Source of the DNA: an uncultured bacterium
GTDB lineage: Bacteria; Bacillota; Clostridia; Lachnospirales; Lachnospiraceae
Reading direction: 5' to 3'
Length of the DNA: 6,044 bases
NCBI GenBank assembly: GCA_947071365.1
Contig: CAMTFT010000126.1
Span: 1-6,044 of the forward strand
A program made the translations under genes and the position numbers. The notes below the pieces were generated by a model. That model saw nothing but the letters and a program-made list of their open reading frames with translations. It did no database searches and was not told where the DNA came from. This document shows positions 1-6,000 of this stretch, in pieces. Each line of letters begins with the position of its first letter. Position 1 is the stretch's first letter.

Positions 1-46
1 AGATGTAGCTCCGTCTCGTGGGCTCGGAGATGTGTATAAGAGACAG
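1..46 (+). other. Untrimmed Nextera Read-2 adapter with i7 index (artefact)
   Basis: Bases 1-4 (AGAT) match the end of the Illumina P7 primer. Bases 5-12 (GTAGCTCC) sit where the 8-base i7 index lies. Bases 13-27 (GTCTCGTGGGCTCGG) are the Nextera Read-2 tail, and 28-46 (AGATGTGTATAAGAGACAG) are the 19-bp Tn5 mosaic end. Genomic sequence begins at 47. This is library sequence, not a mobile element of the organism. Confidence 0.97.
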
Positions 47-1326
47 CTACAATTGCGATTCCGACATCTACAATTGAAATTAAGGGTATTGCAGTTGGGG
101 ATAACGTGGCTGTATATAAGCTGGTAACATTAAATGAGGCTGGTAATGAGTGGGTGTATAATGTAGATAAAGACACTTACTTTACGGAAGCAGGCGGTAT
201 GATATCTCTTAACGAGAAGGCAAAAGCAGGCTTAAAAGATGCTACTTTAACAGATACTGATTCTGTTTGGCATACAGAGAATGTAACAACTAATGCAGTA
301 ACGACAACTAAGCTTCCGGTAGGCGCATATTTGGTTAAAATTACTGATCCGGATGGTGAAATTACTTATGGCACTTTAGTTGCTGAAACCTATAAGCAAG
401 GTGAAACATACTTAGAAGCCGAAAATGTTACGGTTACAGCTAAACCGTCCAGCTATACAATTACAAAAGCATTTTCAGATGGAACTGATGTAGTTGTCAA
501 ACTTGGCGAAGAAGTTAAATTTGAAATTGATACAATATTCCCAAGTTTTGGAAAAGACAGTACGGATAAGACATTTACAGTAACTGATACACCACACGGC
601 ATGAAAATTACAGGTATTGAAGTTCAGATTGCAGGGCAGAAAGTTACTTCAGGATATTCACATCCGGATTTAAGTAAGGTTGTTGCAGATCAGGCGGTAA
701 CAATTAATTTTGTAACAGATGATGAGAATCAGTATGGTAAAACAGTTAAGGTTATTGTTACGGCAGAAATTACAAGCCTTACAGGTATTAAGAATGAAGC
801 AATAACGAATCATTCAGATGATACGCCTTCTGTTGATCAGCATACCGCTCAGATTACCCTTACAAAGAAAAATGAGGATGAATCACTGACACTTGAAGGG
901 GCACAGTTCAAAGTATACAAAGATAGTGCAGCGGAAGCGTTATACTTTACAAAAGATGCAAGTGTAGATGATACGTATACTCTGTGTGCAGCAGATGCAG
1001 ATGGCGCAACACAAATTATTACGGCTAGCAAAGGTAGTGTAACTATTCGGGGTATTGATGAAGGTAGTTATCATTTCGAAGAAATTACCGCACCTGCAGG
1101 ATATTCAATTAATGACGATGGCAAAGATATAGTAGTTTCAGTAGATGATACTGTAGACTCAGAAAAAAATGTTATTGTAAAAACAGATATTCTGAAAGAT
1201 ACCAAGCTCTCCGCCCTTCCCTCCACCGGCGGCATCGGTATCACAATCTTCACGATCGTTGGCTGCCTCATCATGATCGCTGCAGCATCCATGTTCTTCA
1301 TGAGCCGCAGAAAGTCTGAGGACTAA
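47..1326 (+). CDS. LPXTG-anchored pilin (isopeptide-forming fimbrial subunit), 5'-truncated by fragment edge
   Basis: Surface pilin subunit, polymerised by class C sortases and finally fixed to the cell wall. The frame is open from base 49 (425 residues visible, numbered from there) and meets a stop only in the adapter, so signal peptide and start are missing; the GTG at 106 is an internal Val. Domains: an N-terminal pilin domain (about 1-135, with a LPVGAYLV strand), an isopeptide D2-like domain (about 137-258), and a SpaA/prealbumin-like domain (about 268-382). A VTVTAK segment places a candidate pilin-motif lysine at K132. Likely isopeptide residues are K140, D180 and N254 in D2. The third domain has K273/274 and an E-box (YHFEEITAPAGY, E345). 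The sorting signal is LPSTG (390-394), then a membrane helix and RRKSED. Codons to about 1200 are AT-rich (19/60 and 16/60 GC in sample lines); from 1201 they switch to GC-rich, C-ending codons (35/60). Family assignment is firm; shaft versus tip role is inference. Confidence 0.93.
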
Positions 1327-1369
1327 ACTTCGTCAGATCATTTACGAATAAGAGTTACATAAGATATTC

Positions 1370-1395
1370 CCCGGGGCGGGTCACACCGCCCCGGG
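1370..1395 (+). promoter_or_regulatory. GC-rich intercistronic hairpin without U-tract
   Basis: A perfect 10-bp stem (CCCGGGGCGG at 1370-1379 pairing with 1386-1395) closes a 6-base loop (GTCACA). It starts 44 bases after the pilin stop. The sequence after it (CATGTCAG) has no run of T, so it does not look like a standard intrinsic terminator. Such a structure between a highly expressed pilin and its sortases could protect the upstream mRNA from 3' decay or lower downstream expression; this role is inference. The other bases of the 1327-1547 gap show no convincing gene or promoter. Confidence 0.7.
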
Positions 1396-1534
1396 CATGT
1401 CAGAATACCGGGGTGTCAGGCAGAGATTCCGAACCTGGGGCAGGACGACGATCCGGCATATCTGCTTGCAGACGGCCGTGAACAGTAACGATCCGCCAGG
1501 TATTCTTGACACCAGCATTATTTTATACAACAAT

Positions 1535-1540
1535 AAGGAG
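1535..1540 (+). promoter_or_regulatory. Ribosome binding site fixing the start of sortase 1
   Basis: AAGGAG lies 7 bases upstream of the ATG at 1548. It rules out the longer in-frame TTG at 1506, which has no such site and would put 14 extra residues before the membrane anchor. Confidence 0.85.
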
Positions 1541-1547
1541 AGCCCGG

Positions 1548-2489
1548 ATGAAAAAGAAATTGAAGACAATTTTTGTAGCATTGCTGTTTTTAACCGGTTT
1601 GTCCGTATTGCTGTATCCGTTCATTGCAAATCAGTGGAACAGCTACCGGCAGAGCAAGCTGATCAGTAATTATACACAGAGCATTGAGGATCAAAACAGC
1701 GAAGAGACCATTGACTATGAAATGCAATGGGCGATGGCGAAGGCGTACAATGACAACCTGATGCCGATGATCCTCCCGGATTCTTTTGCCATAGCGGAGA
1801 TGTCCGACAGGGACGAGGCTTACATGGCCTGCCTGAATCTGAACGGGGACGAGATCATGGGGCTTGTGGAGATTCCCAAGATAAAGGTTAAGATTCCGAT
1901 TTACCATACGACGGATGAGGATGTGCTGCAGCTTGGCGCGGGGCATCTGGAGGGAAGCTCCCTTCCGGTCGGCGGGGAAAGCACCCATGCTGTTATTTCC
2001 GCCCACCGCGGTCTGCCCAGCGCAACGCTGTTTACGGATCTTGATAAAATGGAGGAAGGAGACCATTTCCTTCTGCATATTCTGGATGATATCCTCTGCT
2101 ATGAGGTGGATCAGGTGAATATCATAGAGCCGGAGGACACGGAATGTCTTTCTGTGGAAGAGGGGGAAGATCTGGTTACGCTGTTGACGTGTACGCCGTA
2201 TGGCGTGAACAGCCATCGGCTTCTGGTGCGGGGACACCGCGTTCCGTATGTGCCGGAGGAGGTTCATAAGGAGAGCACCTCGTCATTGATGGGAGTCAGC
2301 ATGCATTCGAATTACCTGTTCTGGGTGATTTTCGGACTTGTGATTACAGGTATTTTCATCTTATTCCTGTATCTGAGGGAGAAAAAGCTGCGCAGGAGAA
2401 GAAAACTCCAAAAGGAAGCGGAAGCTTTGCAGAGGGAGAAGGATTCGAAAGCAGACGAATTCTCAGAAAATGGGAATGACGAACAGTAA
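1548..2489 (+). CDS. Class C (pilin-polymerising) sortase, first of two
   Basis: Membrane-bound cysteine transpeptidase that cuts xPxTG-type signals and joins the pilin to a lysine of the next subunit. 313 residues. Basic N-terminus and membrane helix (about 7-25), then a class C leader with NQWNSYRQ, then the sortase beta-barrel from IMGLVEIPKI (about 103-112). Catalytic residues are visible: H153 in SAHRG, C215 in TLLTC followed by TPYGVNSHRLLVRG, and R224. A second membrane helix (about 256-276) and a highly charged Lys/Arg/Glu tail follow, as in class C enzymes. The lid, usually DPW or DPF, reads D78-S79-F80. The gene lies 221 bp after the LPSTG pilin and 22 bp before a paralogue, consistent with one operon. 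No convincing separate promoter was found. It is of srtC type, but which pilin it serves is not visible. Confidence 0.95.
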   Translation: MKKKLKTIFVALLFLTGLSVLLYPFIANQWNSYRQSKLISNYTQSIEDQNSEETIDYEMQWAMAKAYNDNLMPMILPDSFAIAEMSDRDEAYMACLNLNGDEIMGLVEIPKIKVKIPIYHTTDEDVLQLGAGHLEGSSLPVGGESTHAVISAHRGLPSATLFTDLDKMEEGDHFLLHILDDILCYEVDQVNIIEPEDTECLSVEEGEDLVTLLTCTPYGVNSHRLLVRGHRVPYVPEEVHKESTSSLMGVSMHSNYLFWVIFGLVITGIFILFLYLREKKLRRRRKLQKEAEALQREKDSKADEFSENGNDEQ

Positions 2490-2499
2490 TATGTAAATG

Positions 2500-2505
2500 A
2501 AGGAG
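2500..2505 (+). promoter_or_regulatory. Ribosome binding site fixing the start of sortase 2
   Basis: AAGGAG lies 6 bases upstream of the ATG at 2512. The in-frame ATG at 2497 would place this site inside the coding sequence and has no site of its own, so 2512 is preferred. Confidence 0.85.
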
Positions 2506-2511
2506 CTGCAT

Positions 2512-3438
2512 ATGGCAGGGAAAGGAAAGAAGAAAAAGCATCGTTGGATACGGAATATTTTATTCCTGTTCATATTTTTAATAGGGGCGGGCGTTATGTT
2601 TTATCCCACCTTCAGCGAGCTGTGGAACAGTTACCGCAATCAGCAGCTCGTCAGTAACTACAGTGAGGCTGTTGAGACGATGGAGCCGGAGGATTATTCC
2701 GCGATATGGGAGGCAGCCCGGGCGTTCAATGCAGAGCATACGGTTAACACTATCGTGGACGCCTTTGACGAGGATACGAATGAATACGTGCTGAGTCACC
2801 CGTATGATGAGGTTCTGGATCCCACCAATAACGGGATCATGGGATACATTGAGATTCCGAAGATCAATGTGAGAATGGCGATTTATCACGGTATCGGCAC
2901 GGAAGCGTTGGAAAACGGCTGCGGCCATATTGAGGGAACCAGCCTCCCGATCGGCGGCGTTGGTAATCATGCCGTACTGTCGGCGCACCGTGGACTCCCA
3001 AGTGCGAAGCTGTTCACGGATCTTGACCAGATAGAAGTGGGCGATCTGTTTTTCATCACGGTTCTGGATGCAAAACTGGCCTACCGGGTGGATCAGATTC
3101 TGACGGTGCTGCCGGAGGAAACGGAAGATCTGGCAATCGAGCCGGGCCGGGATCTGATAACGCTTGTGACATGTACGCCGTACGGCGTGAACAGCCACCG
3201 GCTTCTGGTGCGGGGGGAGCGCACAGAGTATGTGGAAGAGGAGAATACGATGAAGCCTGGTATTATTCTCCGCAATCCGCTGGAGGGAACCAACCGGGCG
3301 CAGCGGCTTCTTGCAATGGGACTGATTGCATTCCTGCTGTTCATGATCATTATGGGAATCATTTTGAAGATATCGGATTGGAGAAAAGCGAAAAAAAGGA
3401 AAAGAAGGGAAGGAAATCATGTTGAGAAGGACTCCTAA
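2512..3438 (+). CDS. Class C (pilin-polymerising) sortase, second of two
   Basis: Second transpeptidase of the locus, 308 residues. Lys-rich N-terminus, membrane helix (about 15-33), the same leader pattern as sortase 1 (ELWNSYRNQQLVSNY against NQWNSYRQSKLISNY), barrel from IMGYIEIPKI (109-118), H159 in SAHRG, C221 in TLVTC-TPYGVNSHRLLVRG, R230, C-terminal helix (about 267-286) and a basic tail (RKAKKRKRRE). The lid reads D83-A84-F85 and aligns without gaps to DSF of sortase 1, counted from the AYN/AFN motif. The two proteins are plainly paralogues, and their DNA around the catalytic Cys is nearly identical. The 3' end overlaps the next pilin by 20 bases, so translation is probably coupled. 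Paired class C sortases often divide polymerisation, accessory-subunit addition or base attachment; which applies here is unknown. Confidence 0.95.
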   Translation: MAGKGKKKKHRWIRNILFLFIFLIGAGVMFYPTFSELWNSYRNQQLVSNYSEAVETMEPEDYSAIWEAARAFNAEHTVNTIVDAFDEDTNEYVLSHPYDEVLDPTNNGIMGYIEIPKINVRMAIYHGIGTEALENGCGHIEGTSLPIGGVGNHAVLSAHRGLPSAKLFTDLDQIEVGDLFFITVLDAKLAYRVDQILTVLPEETEDLAIEPGRDLITLVTCTPYGVNSHRLLVRGERTEYVEEENTMKPGIILRNPLEGTNRAQRLLAMGLIAFLLFMIIMGIILKISDWRKAKKRKRREGNHVEKDS

Positions 3439-4963
3439 CAGACAAAAGAAAACGTTTGGGCGGCTTGCGGCTGTCCTGATAACGGCAGCGCTGCTGGGCT
3501 GCATGATGGTGATGGGTGTCGTGGCTTCCGAGGCCGACCGGATGCCGGATCTGGATGCTGGTATGACGGGCTCGCTTAAAGTGACCATGACCTATATGGA
3601 TCCAAATCTGGAAACTGACAATGTAAAGATCATGCCGAACGTGCAGGTAAAGCTGGCGCAGGTGGCAGGCTTACAGGTGAATGGAGGCTCCGCAGATTAT
3701 ACGCTGCTGGATGCTTATAAGGACACAGGAATTGAGCTGGCGGGCATGACCGCGTCGGAATCCGCTTCGGCGGCGGAAAAGCTGGCGCCTCTGGCAACGG
3801 GCAGTGATATACTTACCGCTGTCACAGACAGTAATGGTATCGCGACGTTTGAAGGCCTGGAGTCGGGCATATATCTTGTATTTCAGGATACGGATGCGAA
3901 TACTGCCTACCGGGTGGATGCGATTGCGACGTTCCTGATCGCGGTTCCTTACCCCGTGCAGGCGACATCGGGGAACAGTTGGCAGTATGCTGTGGAGATT
4001 CAGCCGAAGACGGAGCTTCCCGGCCCGCGCAATAACGGCGTGATCCGTGTTACGAAGCAGTTGTTTAATTCACTGAGCCAATTGGGATACAATCCGCCGG
4101 AAAATCAGGAAATGGTATTTTATGTAGGCCTTTTTACAGATGAGGCATGTACGGTGCGGGCAGCAGGTACTTCTGATATGCCGCTGCGCTTCCTGAACAG
4201 CGACACGGCGACGGCGGTATTTGAGAATCTGACTACGGATATGACGTATTATGTCGCAGAGACAGACGGGAGCGGAAATGTAGTTCCCAGTGCGCTGCGC
4301 GGTGATGTCATTTTTGAGGCGCTGTATCCGAATGGCCAGAGTGTGGCTATTACCCGGCAGAATCCGGAGGGTGAGCTTCTGTTCCAGAATGCCACCACGG
4401 GACTTCCTGACGGCGGCTACTACTACGGCGGCACGCTGACGATTACAAAGAAGACTGTAATGGATGGGGCCGATTATGAGACAAATGATGTGTTCTATGC
4501 GGGACTCTTTACCGACAAGAAGCTGCGCACACGTTATGGGGATGTGATTACCCTGAAAATGAACGGGAGCAGCAGTGTCAGTGTTCCGCTGGAAGTGAAC
4601 ATCGGTACATCGGAGGATGAGTCAGTGACGTATTATGTGGCGGAGACCGACAAAGACGGAAAGCCGCTTGGCAGCGGTCAGGAATTCACGATTTCCCTGA
4701 ACAAGACGGATGGAAAGGTGACGTTATCGCCGGCTGCTCCGGATGATGAAGTGATCATTACGAATAAATTTACAGAGGGAGTTCGGACAGAAATAGAAAC
4801 AGAGATAGAGAGCGAAACAACAACATCGCAGGACAATGAAGGCAAGAGCCCGAGAACCGGGGACGAGACGCCGATCATGAGGTATGTGGTACTGATGGCG
4901 GCTGCACTTGCAGTTATCCTGGGAGTGGTATTGGTTAGCAGGAGACGCAGGAAAGAGAAATAA
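3419..4963 (+). CDS. Sortase-anchored pilin with two CnaB-like domains and SPRTG sorting signal
   Basis: Exported pilus subunit, 514 residues. Signal peptide: basic MLRRTPNRQKK, hydrophobic core, likely cleavage after VVAS (37). The N-terminal domain (about 50-200) has FEGLESGIYLV and ends in WQYAVEIQPK (188-197), a close match to the pilin motif WxxxVxVYPK with acceptor K197. Two related domains follow (about 205-325 and 338-451), each with VFYxGLFTD and TYYVAETD about 125-128 residues apart. Likely isopeptide triads are K213/E281/N323 and K344/E409/N449. A Glu/Thr-rich spacer (453-470) leads to SPRTG (477-481), a membrane helix and RRRRKEK. The start at 3419 has a purine-rich ribosome binding region (AGGGAAGG) inside the end of sortase 2. 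Its position after the sortases would suit a minor or basal pilin, but the complete pilin motif would also allow it to be a shaft subunit. Product class is firm, exact role uncertain. Confidence 0.92.
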   Translation: MLRRTPNRQKKTFGRLAAVLITAALLGCMMVMGVVASEADRMPDLDAGMTGSLKVTMTYMDPNLETDNVKIMPNVQVKLAQVAGLQVNGGSADYTLLDAYKDTGIELAGMTASESASAAEKLAPLATGSDILTAVTDSNGIATFEGLESGIYLVFQDTDANTAYRVDAIATFLIAVPYPVQATSGNSWQYAVEIQPKTELPGPRNNGVIRVTKQLFNSLSQLGYNPPENQEMVFYVGLFTDEACTVRAAGTSDMPLRFLNSDTATAVFENLTTDMTYYVAETDGSGNVVPSALRGDVIFEALYPNGQSVAITRQNPEGELLFQNATTGLPDGGYYYGGTLTITKKTVMDGADYETNDVFYAGLFTDKKLRTRYGDVITLKMNGSSSVSVPLEVNIGTSEDESVTYYVAETDKDGKPLGSGQEFTISLNKTDGKVTLSPAAPDDEVIITNKFTEGVRTEIETEIESETTTSQDNEGKSPRTGDETPIMRYVVLMAAALAVILGVVLVSRRRRKEK

Positions 4964-4981
4964 ATAGTGATTGTAAAAACG

Positions 4982-5010
4982 GGGGCTGATGCAAGATGTG
5001 CATCAGCCCC
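4982..5010. terminator. Bidirectional intrinsic terminator between convergent units
   Basis: A perfect 12-bp stem (GGGGCTGATGCA at 4982-4993 with 4999-5010) closes a 5-base loop. It lies 18 bases after the pilin stop and 7 bases after the stop of the - strand gene. Read on the - strand the stem is followed by CG and five T (complement of 4975-4979), a good U-tract. On the + strand the tail TTCTCCGTT is weaker, with T-rich sequence only further on. Confidence 0.9.
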
Positions 5011-5017
5011 TTCTCCG

Positions 5018-5578
5018 TTAGTTAATTTTTTGAAGTTTAATCAGTTCAGCTTCTAATTTGCGGATTTTTTCTTCGGCAGCATCCGCCCTGGCCTTTTCGG
5101 TGTCAGCTATGTTTTGGGCAGCGTCAGCTCTGGCTTTCTCGGTGTCAGCTATGTTTTGGGCAGCGTCGGCCCTGGCTTTTTCGGTGTCAGCCTTTATTTC
5201 GGCAGCATCCGCCCTCTGCCGCTCCCGCTCCGTATTCGCGCGCTCTTTCTCCTGTCCGCGCTCGAAGCCTTCATTGATCAGCATTTCTTCCCGTTCGAAA
5301 ATCTTCATATATTTCAGTGACACCTCCCCATTTGATTTGATCTCATCTACCATATGCTGGATATCGCGCAGAGATTTGTTCTGCGCGTTTTTCATAGTTG
5401 TGTGTTCCATATAGTGAAGAAGCTGGCGCAATTCCTCCGGCGGATTTCCCTCTGTCCCCTGCGTATACAGGAACAAGGTACGCGCGCCGTCATCATAGGG
5501 CATTTCGGGGACTTCTGCACAGCCGTTTTGGATCGTGTATACCATGCGGTTCAGTCCTTCAAGTTTTCTTCGTATCAT
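5018..5578 (-). CDS. C-terminal half of an Rpn/PD-(D/E)XK transposase-family protein with repeat coiled coil
   Basis: 186 residues. Residues about 10-112 (RMVYTIQNGC, DDGARTLFLYTQG, LLHYMEHTT, VSLKYMKIFEREE, EGFERGQEKE) match, as I recall the family, the part lying after the nuclease domain in clostridial Rpn/YhgA-like PD-(D/E)XK 'transposase' proteins. The N-terminal nuclease domain and its acidic/Lys catalytic residues are absent. Residues 122-177 form a coiled coil of 14-residue units (RADAAQNIADTEKA and variants), ending in a Leu-rich helix. Start: ATG at 5578 has AAAGGAG 8 bases upstream. ATG at 5584 is only 2 bases from it, and an upstream TTG at 5635 has none. A consensus promoter lies at 5755-5727, so the shortened gene looks expressed rather than dead. 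It could be a truncation remnant or a functional stand-alone protein like the small Rpn (RpnS) inhibitors. The stretch is intact, without frameshift. Confidence 0.75.
   Translation of the reverse strand: MIRRKLEGLNRMVYTIQNGCAEVPEMPYDDGARTLFLYTQGTEGNPPEELRQLLHYMEHTTMKNAQNKSLRDIQHMVDEIKSNGEVSLKYMKIFEREEMLINEGFERGQEKERANTERERQRADAAEIKADTEKARADAAQNIADTEKARADAAQNIADTEKARADAAEEKIRKLEAELIKLQKIN
5075..5216 (-). repeat. 42-bp in-frame tandem repeats encoding a coiled coil
   Basis: Three 42-bp units (5075-5116, 5117-5158, 5159-5200) plus a partial fourth (from 5201). Each begins GGCAGC(A/G)TC on the + strand and contains TTTTCGGTGTCAG or a close variant. The first two share TATGTTTTG at the end, where the third has CTTTATTTC. 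The unit encodes 14 residues, two heptads, so unit gain or loss keeps the frame. Confidence 0.9.
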
Positions 5579-5586
5579 ATTCATTT

Positions 5587-5593
5587 CTCCTTT
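5587..5593 (-). promoter_or_regulatory. Ribosome binding site of the Rpn-like C-terminal gene
   Basis: AAAGGAG on the - strand, 8 bases before the ATG at 5578. It decides the start of this gene and shows that translation is set up for the short form. Confidence 0.8.
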
Positions 5594-5599
5594 CACCGG

Positions 5600-5658
5600 A
5601 TGGCGGAAGGAAAAGTACAGGTCACCAAGATGCAAACCAGTTCATTGCATTCCGCCAT
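5600..5658 (-). promoter_or_regulatory. Possible structured 5' leader of the - strand gene
   Basis: On the - strand RNA, AUGGCGGAA (5658-5650) can pair with UUCCGCCAU (5608-5600). Directly inside, UGCAA (5649-5645) pairs with UUGCA (5635-5631) around a 9-base loop, leaving a 22-base bulge. The structure ends 7 bases before the ribosome binding site. It matches no riboswitch family I recognise. Confidence 0.4.
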
Positions 5659-5726
5659 ATTTGCTTGTTTTCATATGGGGGAATTAACAACCGAATGGTT
5701 AGAATGGTTCCCAGATATGTACTTTT

Positions 5727-5755
5727 ATTTTAGCAAGCAGGGGTTTTGATGTCAA
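5727..5755 (-). promoter_or_regulatory. Sigma-A type promoter for the Rpn-like gene
   Basis: On the - strand: TTGACA (5755-5750), a 17-base spacer, then TAAAAT (5732-5727), preceded by TGC as an extended -10. The predicted start is near 5720, giving a leader of about 140 bases before the ATG at 5578. Confidence 0.8.
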
Positions 5756-5784
5756 CAGAAAAGCGCGGAGATTCCTTCAGATAC

Positions 5785-5804
5785 AGGCAATAATGCCTTT
5801 TTTT
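5785..5804 (+). terminator. Weak terminator-like hairpin
   Basis: AGGCA (5785-5789) pairs with TGCCT (5794-5798) around ATAA, followed by six further T. The stem is only 5 bp and no + strand gene ends nearby, so this may be chance or may insulate the next unit from read-through. Confidence 0.3.
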
Positions 5805-5914
5805 GAGGCGCGCTGTATTCAAATGGGAAGAGCGCGCTCTACTGAATTAAGGAAGTCACAGAAATTAAACAAAAGTTTACAAATAATGGCAAAATCTATC
5901 ATTGCGTGATTTTT

Positions 5915-5937
5915 TTGTGACAACAGGGTTGTATAAT
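5915..5937 (+). promoter_or_regulatory. Possible outward promoter with TTGTGACAA dyad
   Basis: A perfect -10 (TATAAT, 5932-5937) has no acceptable -35 at 16-18 bases. Instead the small dyad TTGTGACAA (5915-5923) lies 8 bases before it. This would suit a regulated promoter for a gene beyond the right end, but the evidence is thin. Confidence 0.3.
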
Positions 5938-6000
5938 GACGGCAAATTTAAAGAAAACGTCCAATATATTAAGATAAAAACGATATTTTGTGTTTAGAGG

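Larger units (their letters stand above)
5756..6000. other. AT-rich non-coding stretch
   Basis: I see no gene here in either strand: frames are short and lack ribosome binding sites. It holds the small hairpin at 5785-5804, a 7-bp inverted repeat (GCGCGCT at 5808-5814 with 5831-5837) and a possible outward promoter near 5932. It is probably the upstream region of a + strand gene that lies beyond the fragment end. Confidence 0.6.

Noticed and set aside
106..108. GTG as start codon of the first pilin
   Set aside because: The frame is open back to the adapter and the upstream residues (IEIKGIAVGDNV) fit the first strands of a mature pilin; there is no ribosome binding site.
1506..1529. TTGACA and TATACA as a promoter for the sortases
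   Set aside because: The spacing is only 12 bases, too short for sigma-A.
2578..3588. Long open frame on the - strand opposite sortase 2 (and a similar one opposite sortase 1)
   Set aside because: Each is an antisense shadow of a well-supported sortase, with no recognisable domain, ribosome binding site or promoter.
5075..5216. CRISPR-like array
   Set aside because: The repeats are contiguous with no spacers and are in frame inside a coding sequence.
5593..5658. 21-residue - strand reading frame ending at the ribosome binding site, a possible leader peptide
   Set aside because: No ribosome binding site and no run of regulatory codons; its start falls within a predicted stem.
5808..5837. 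7-bp inverted repeat GCGCGCT as an operator or terminator
   Set aside because: Low-complexity alternating GC arms, a 16-base loop and no T-run; chance is likely.
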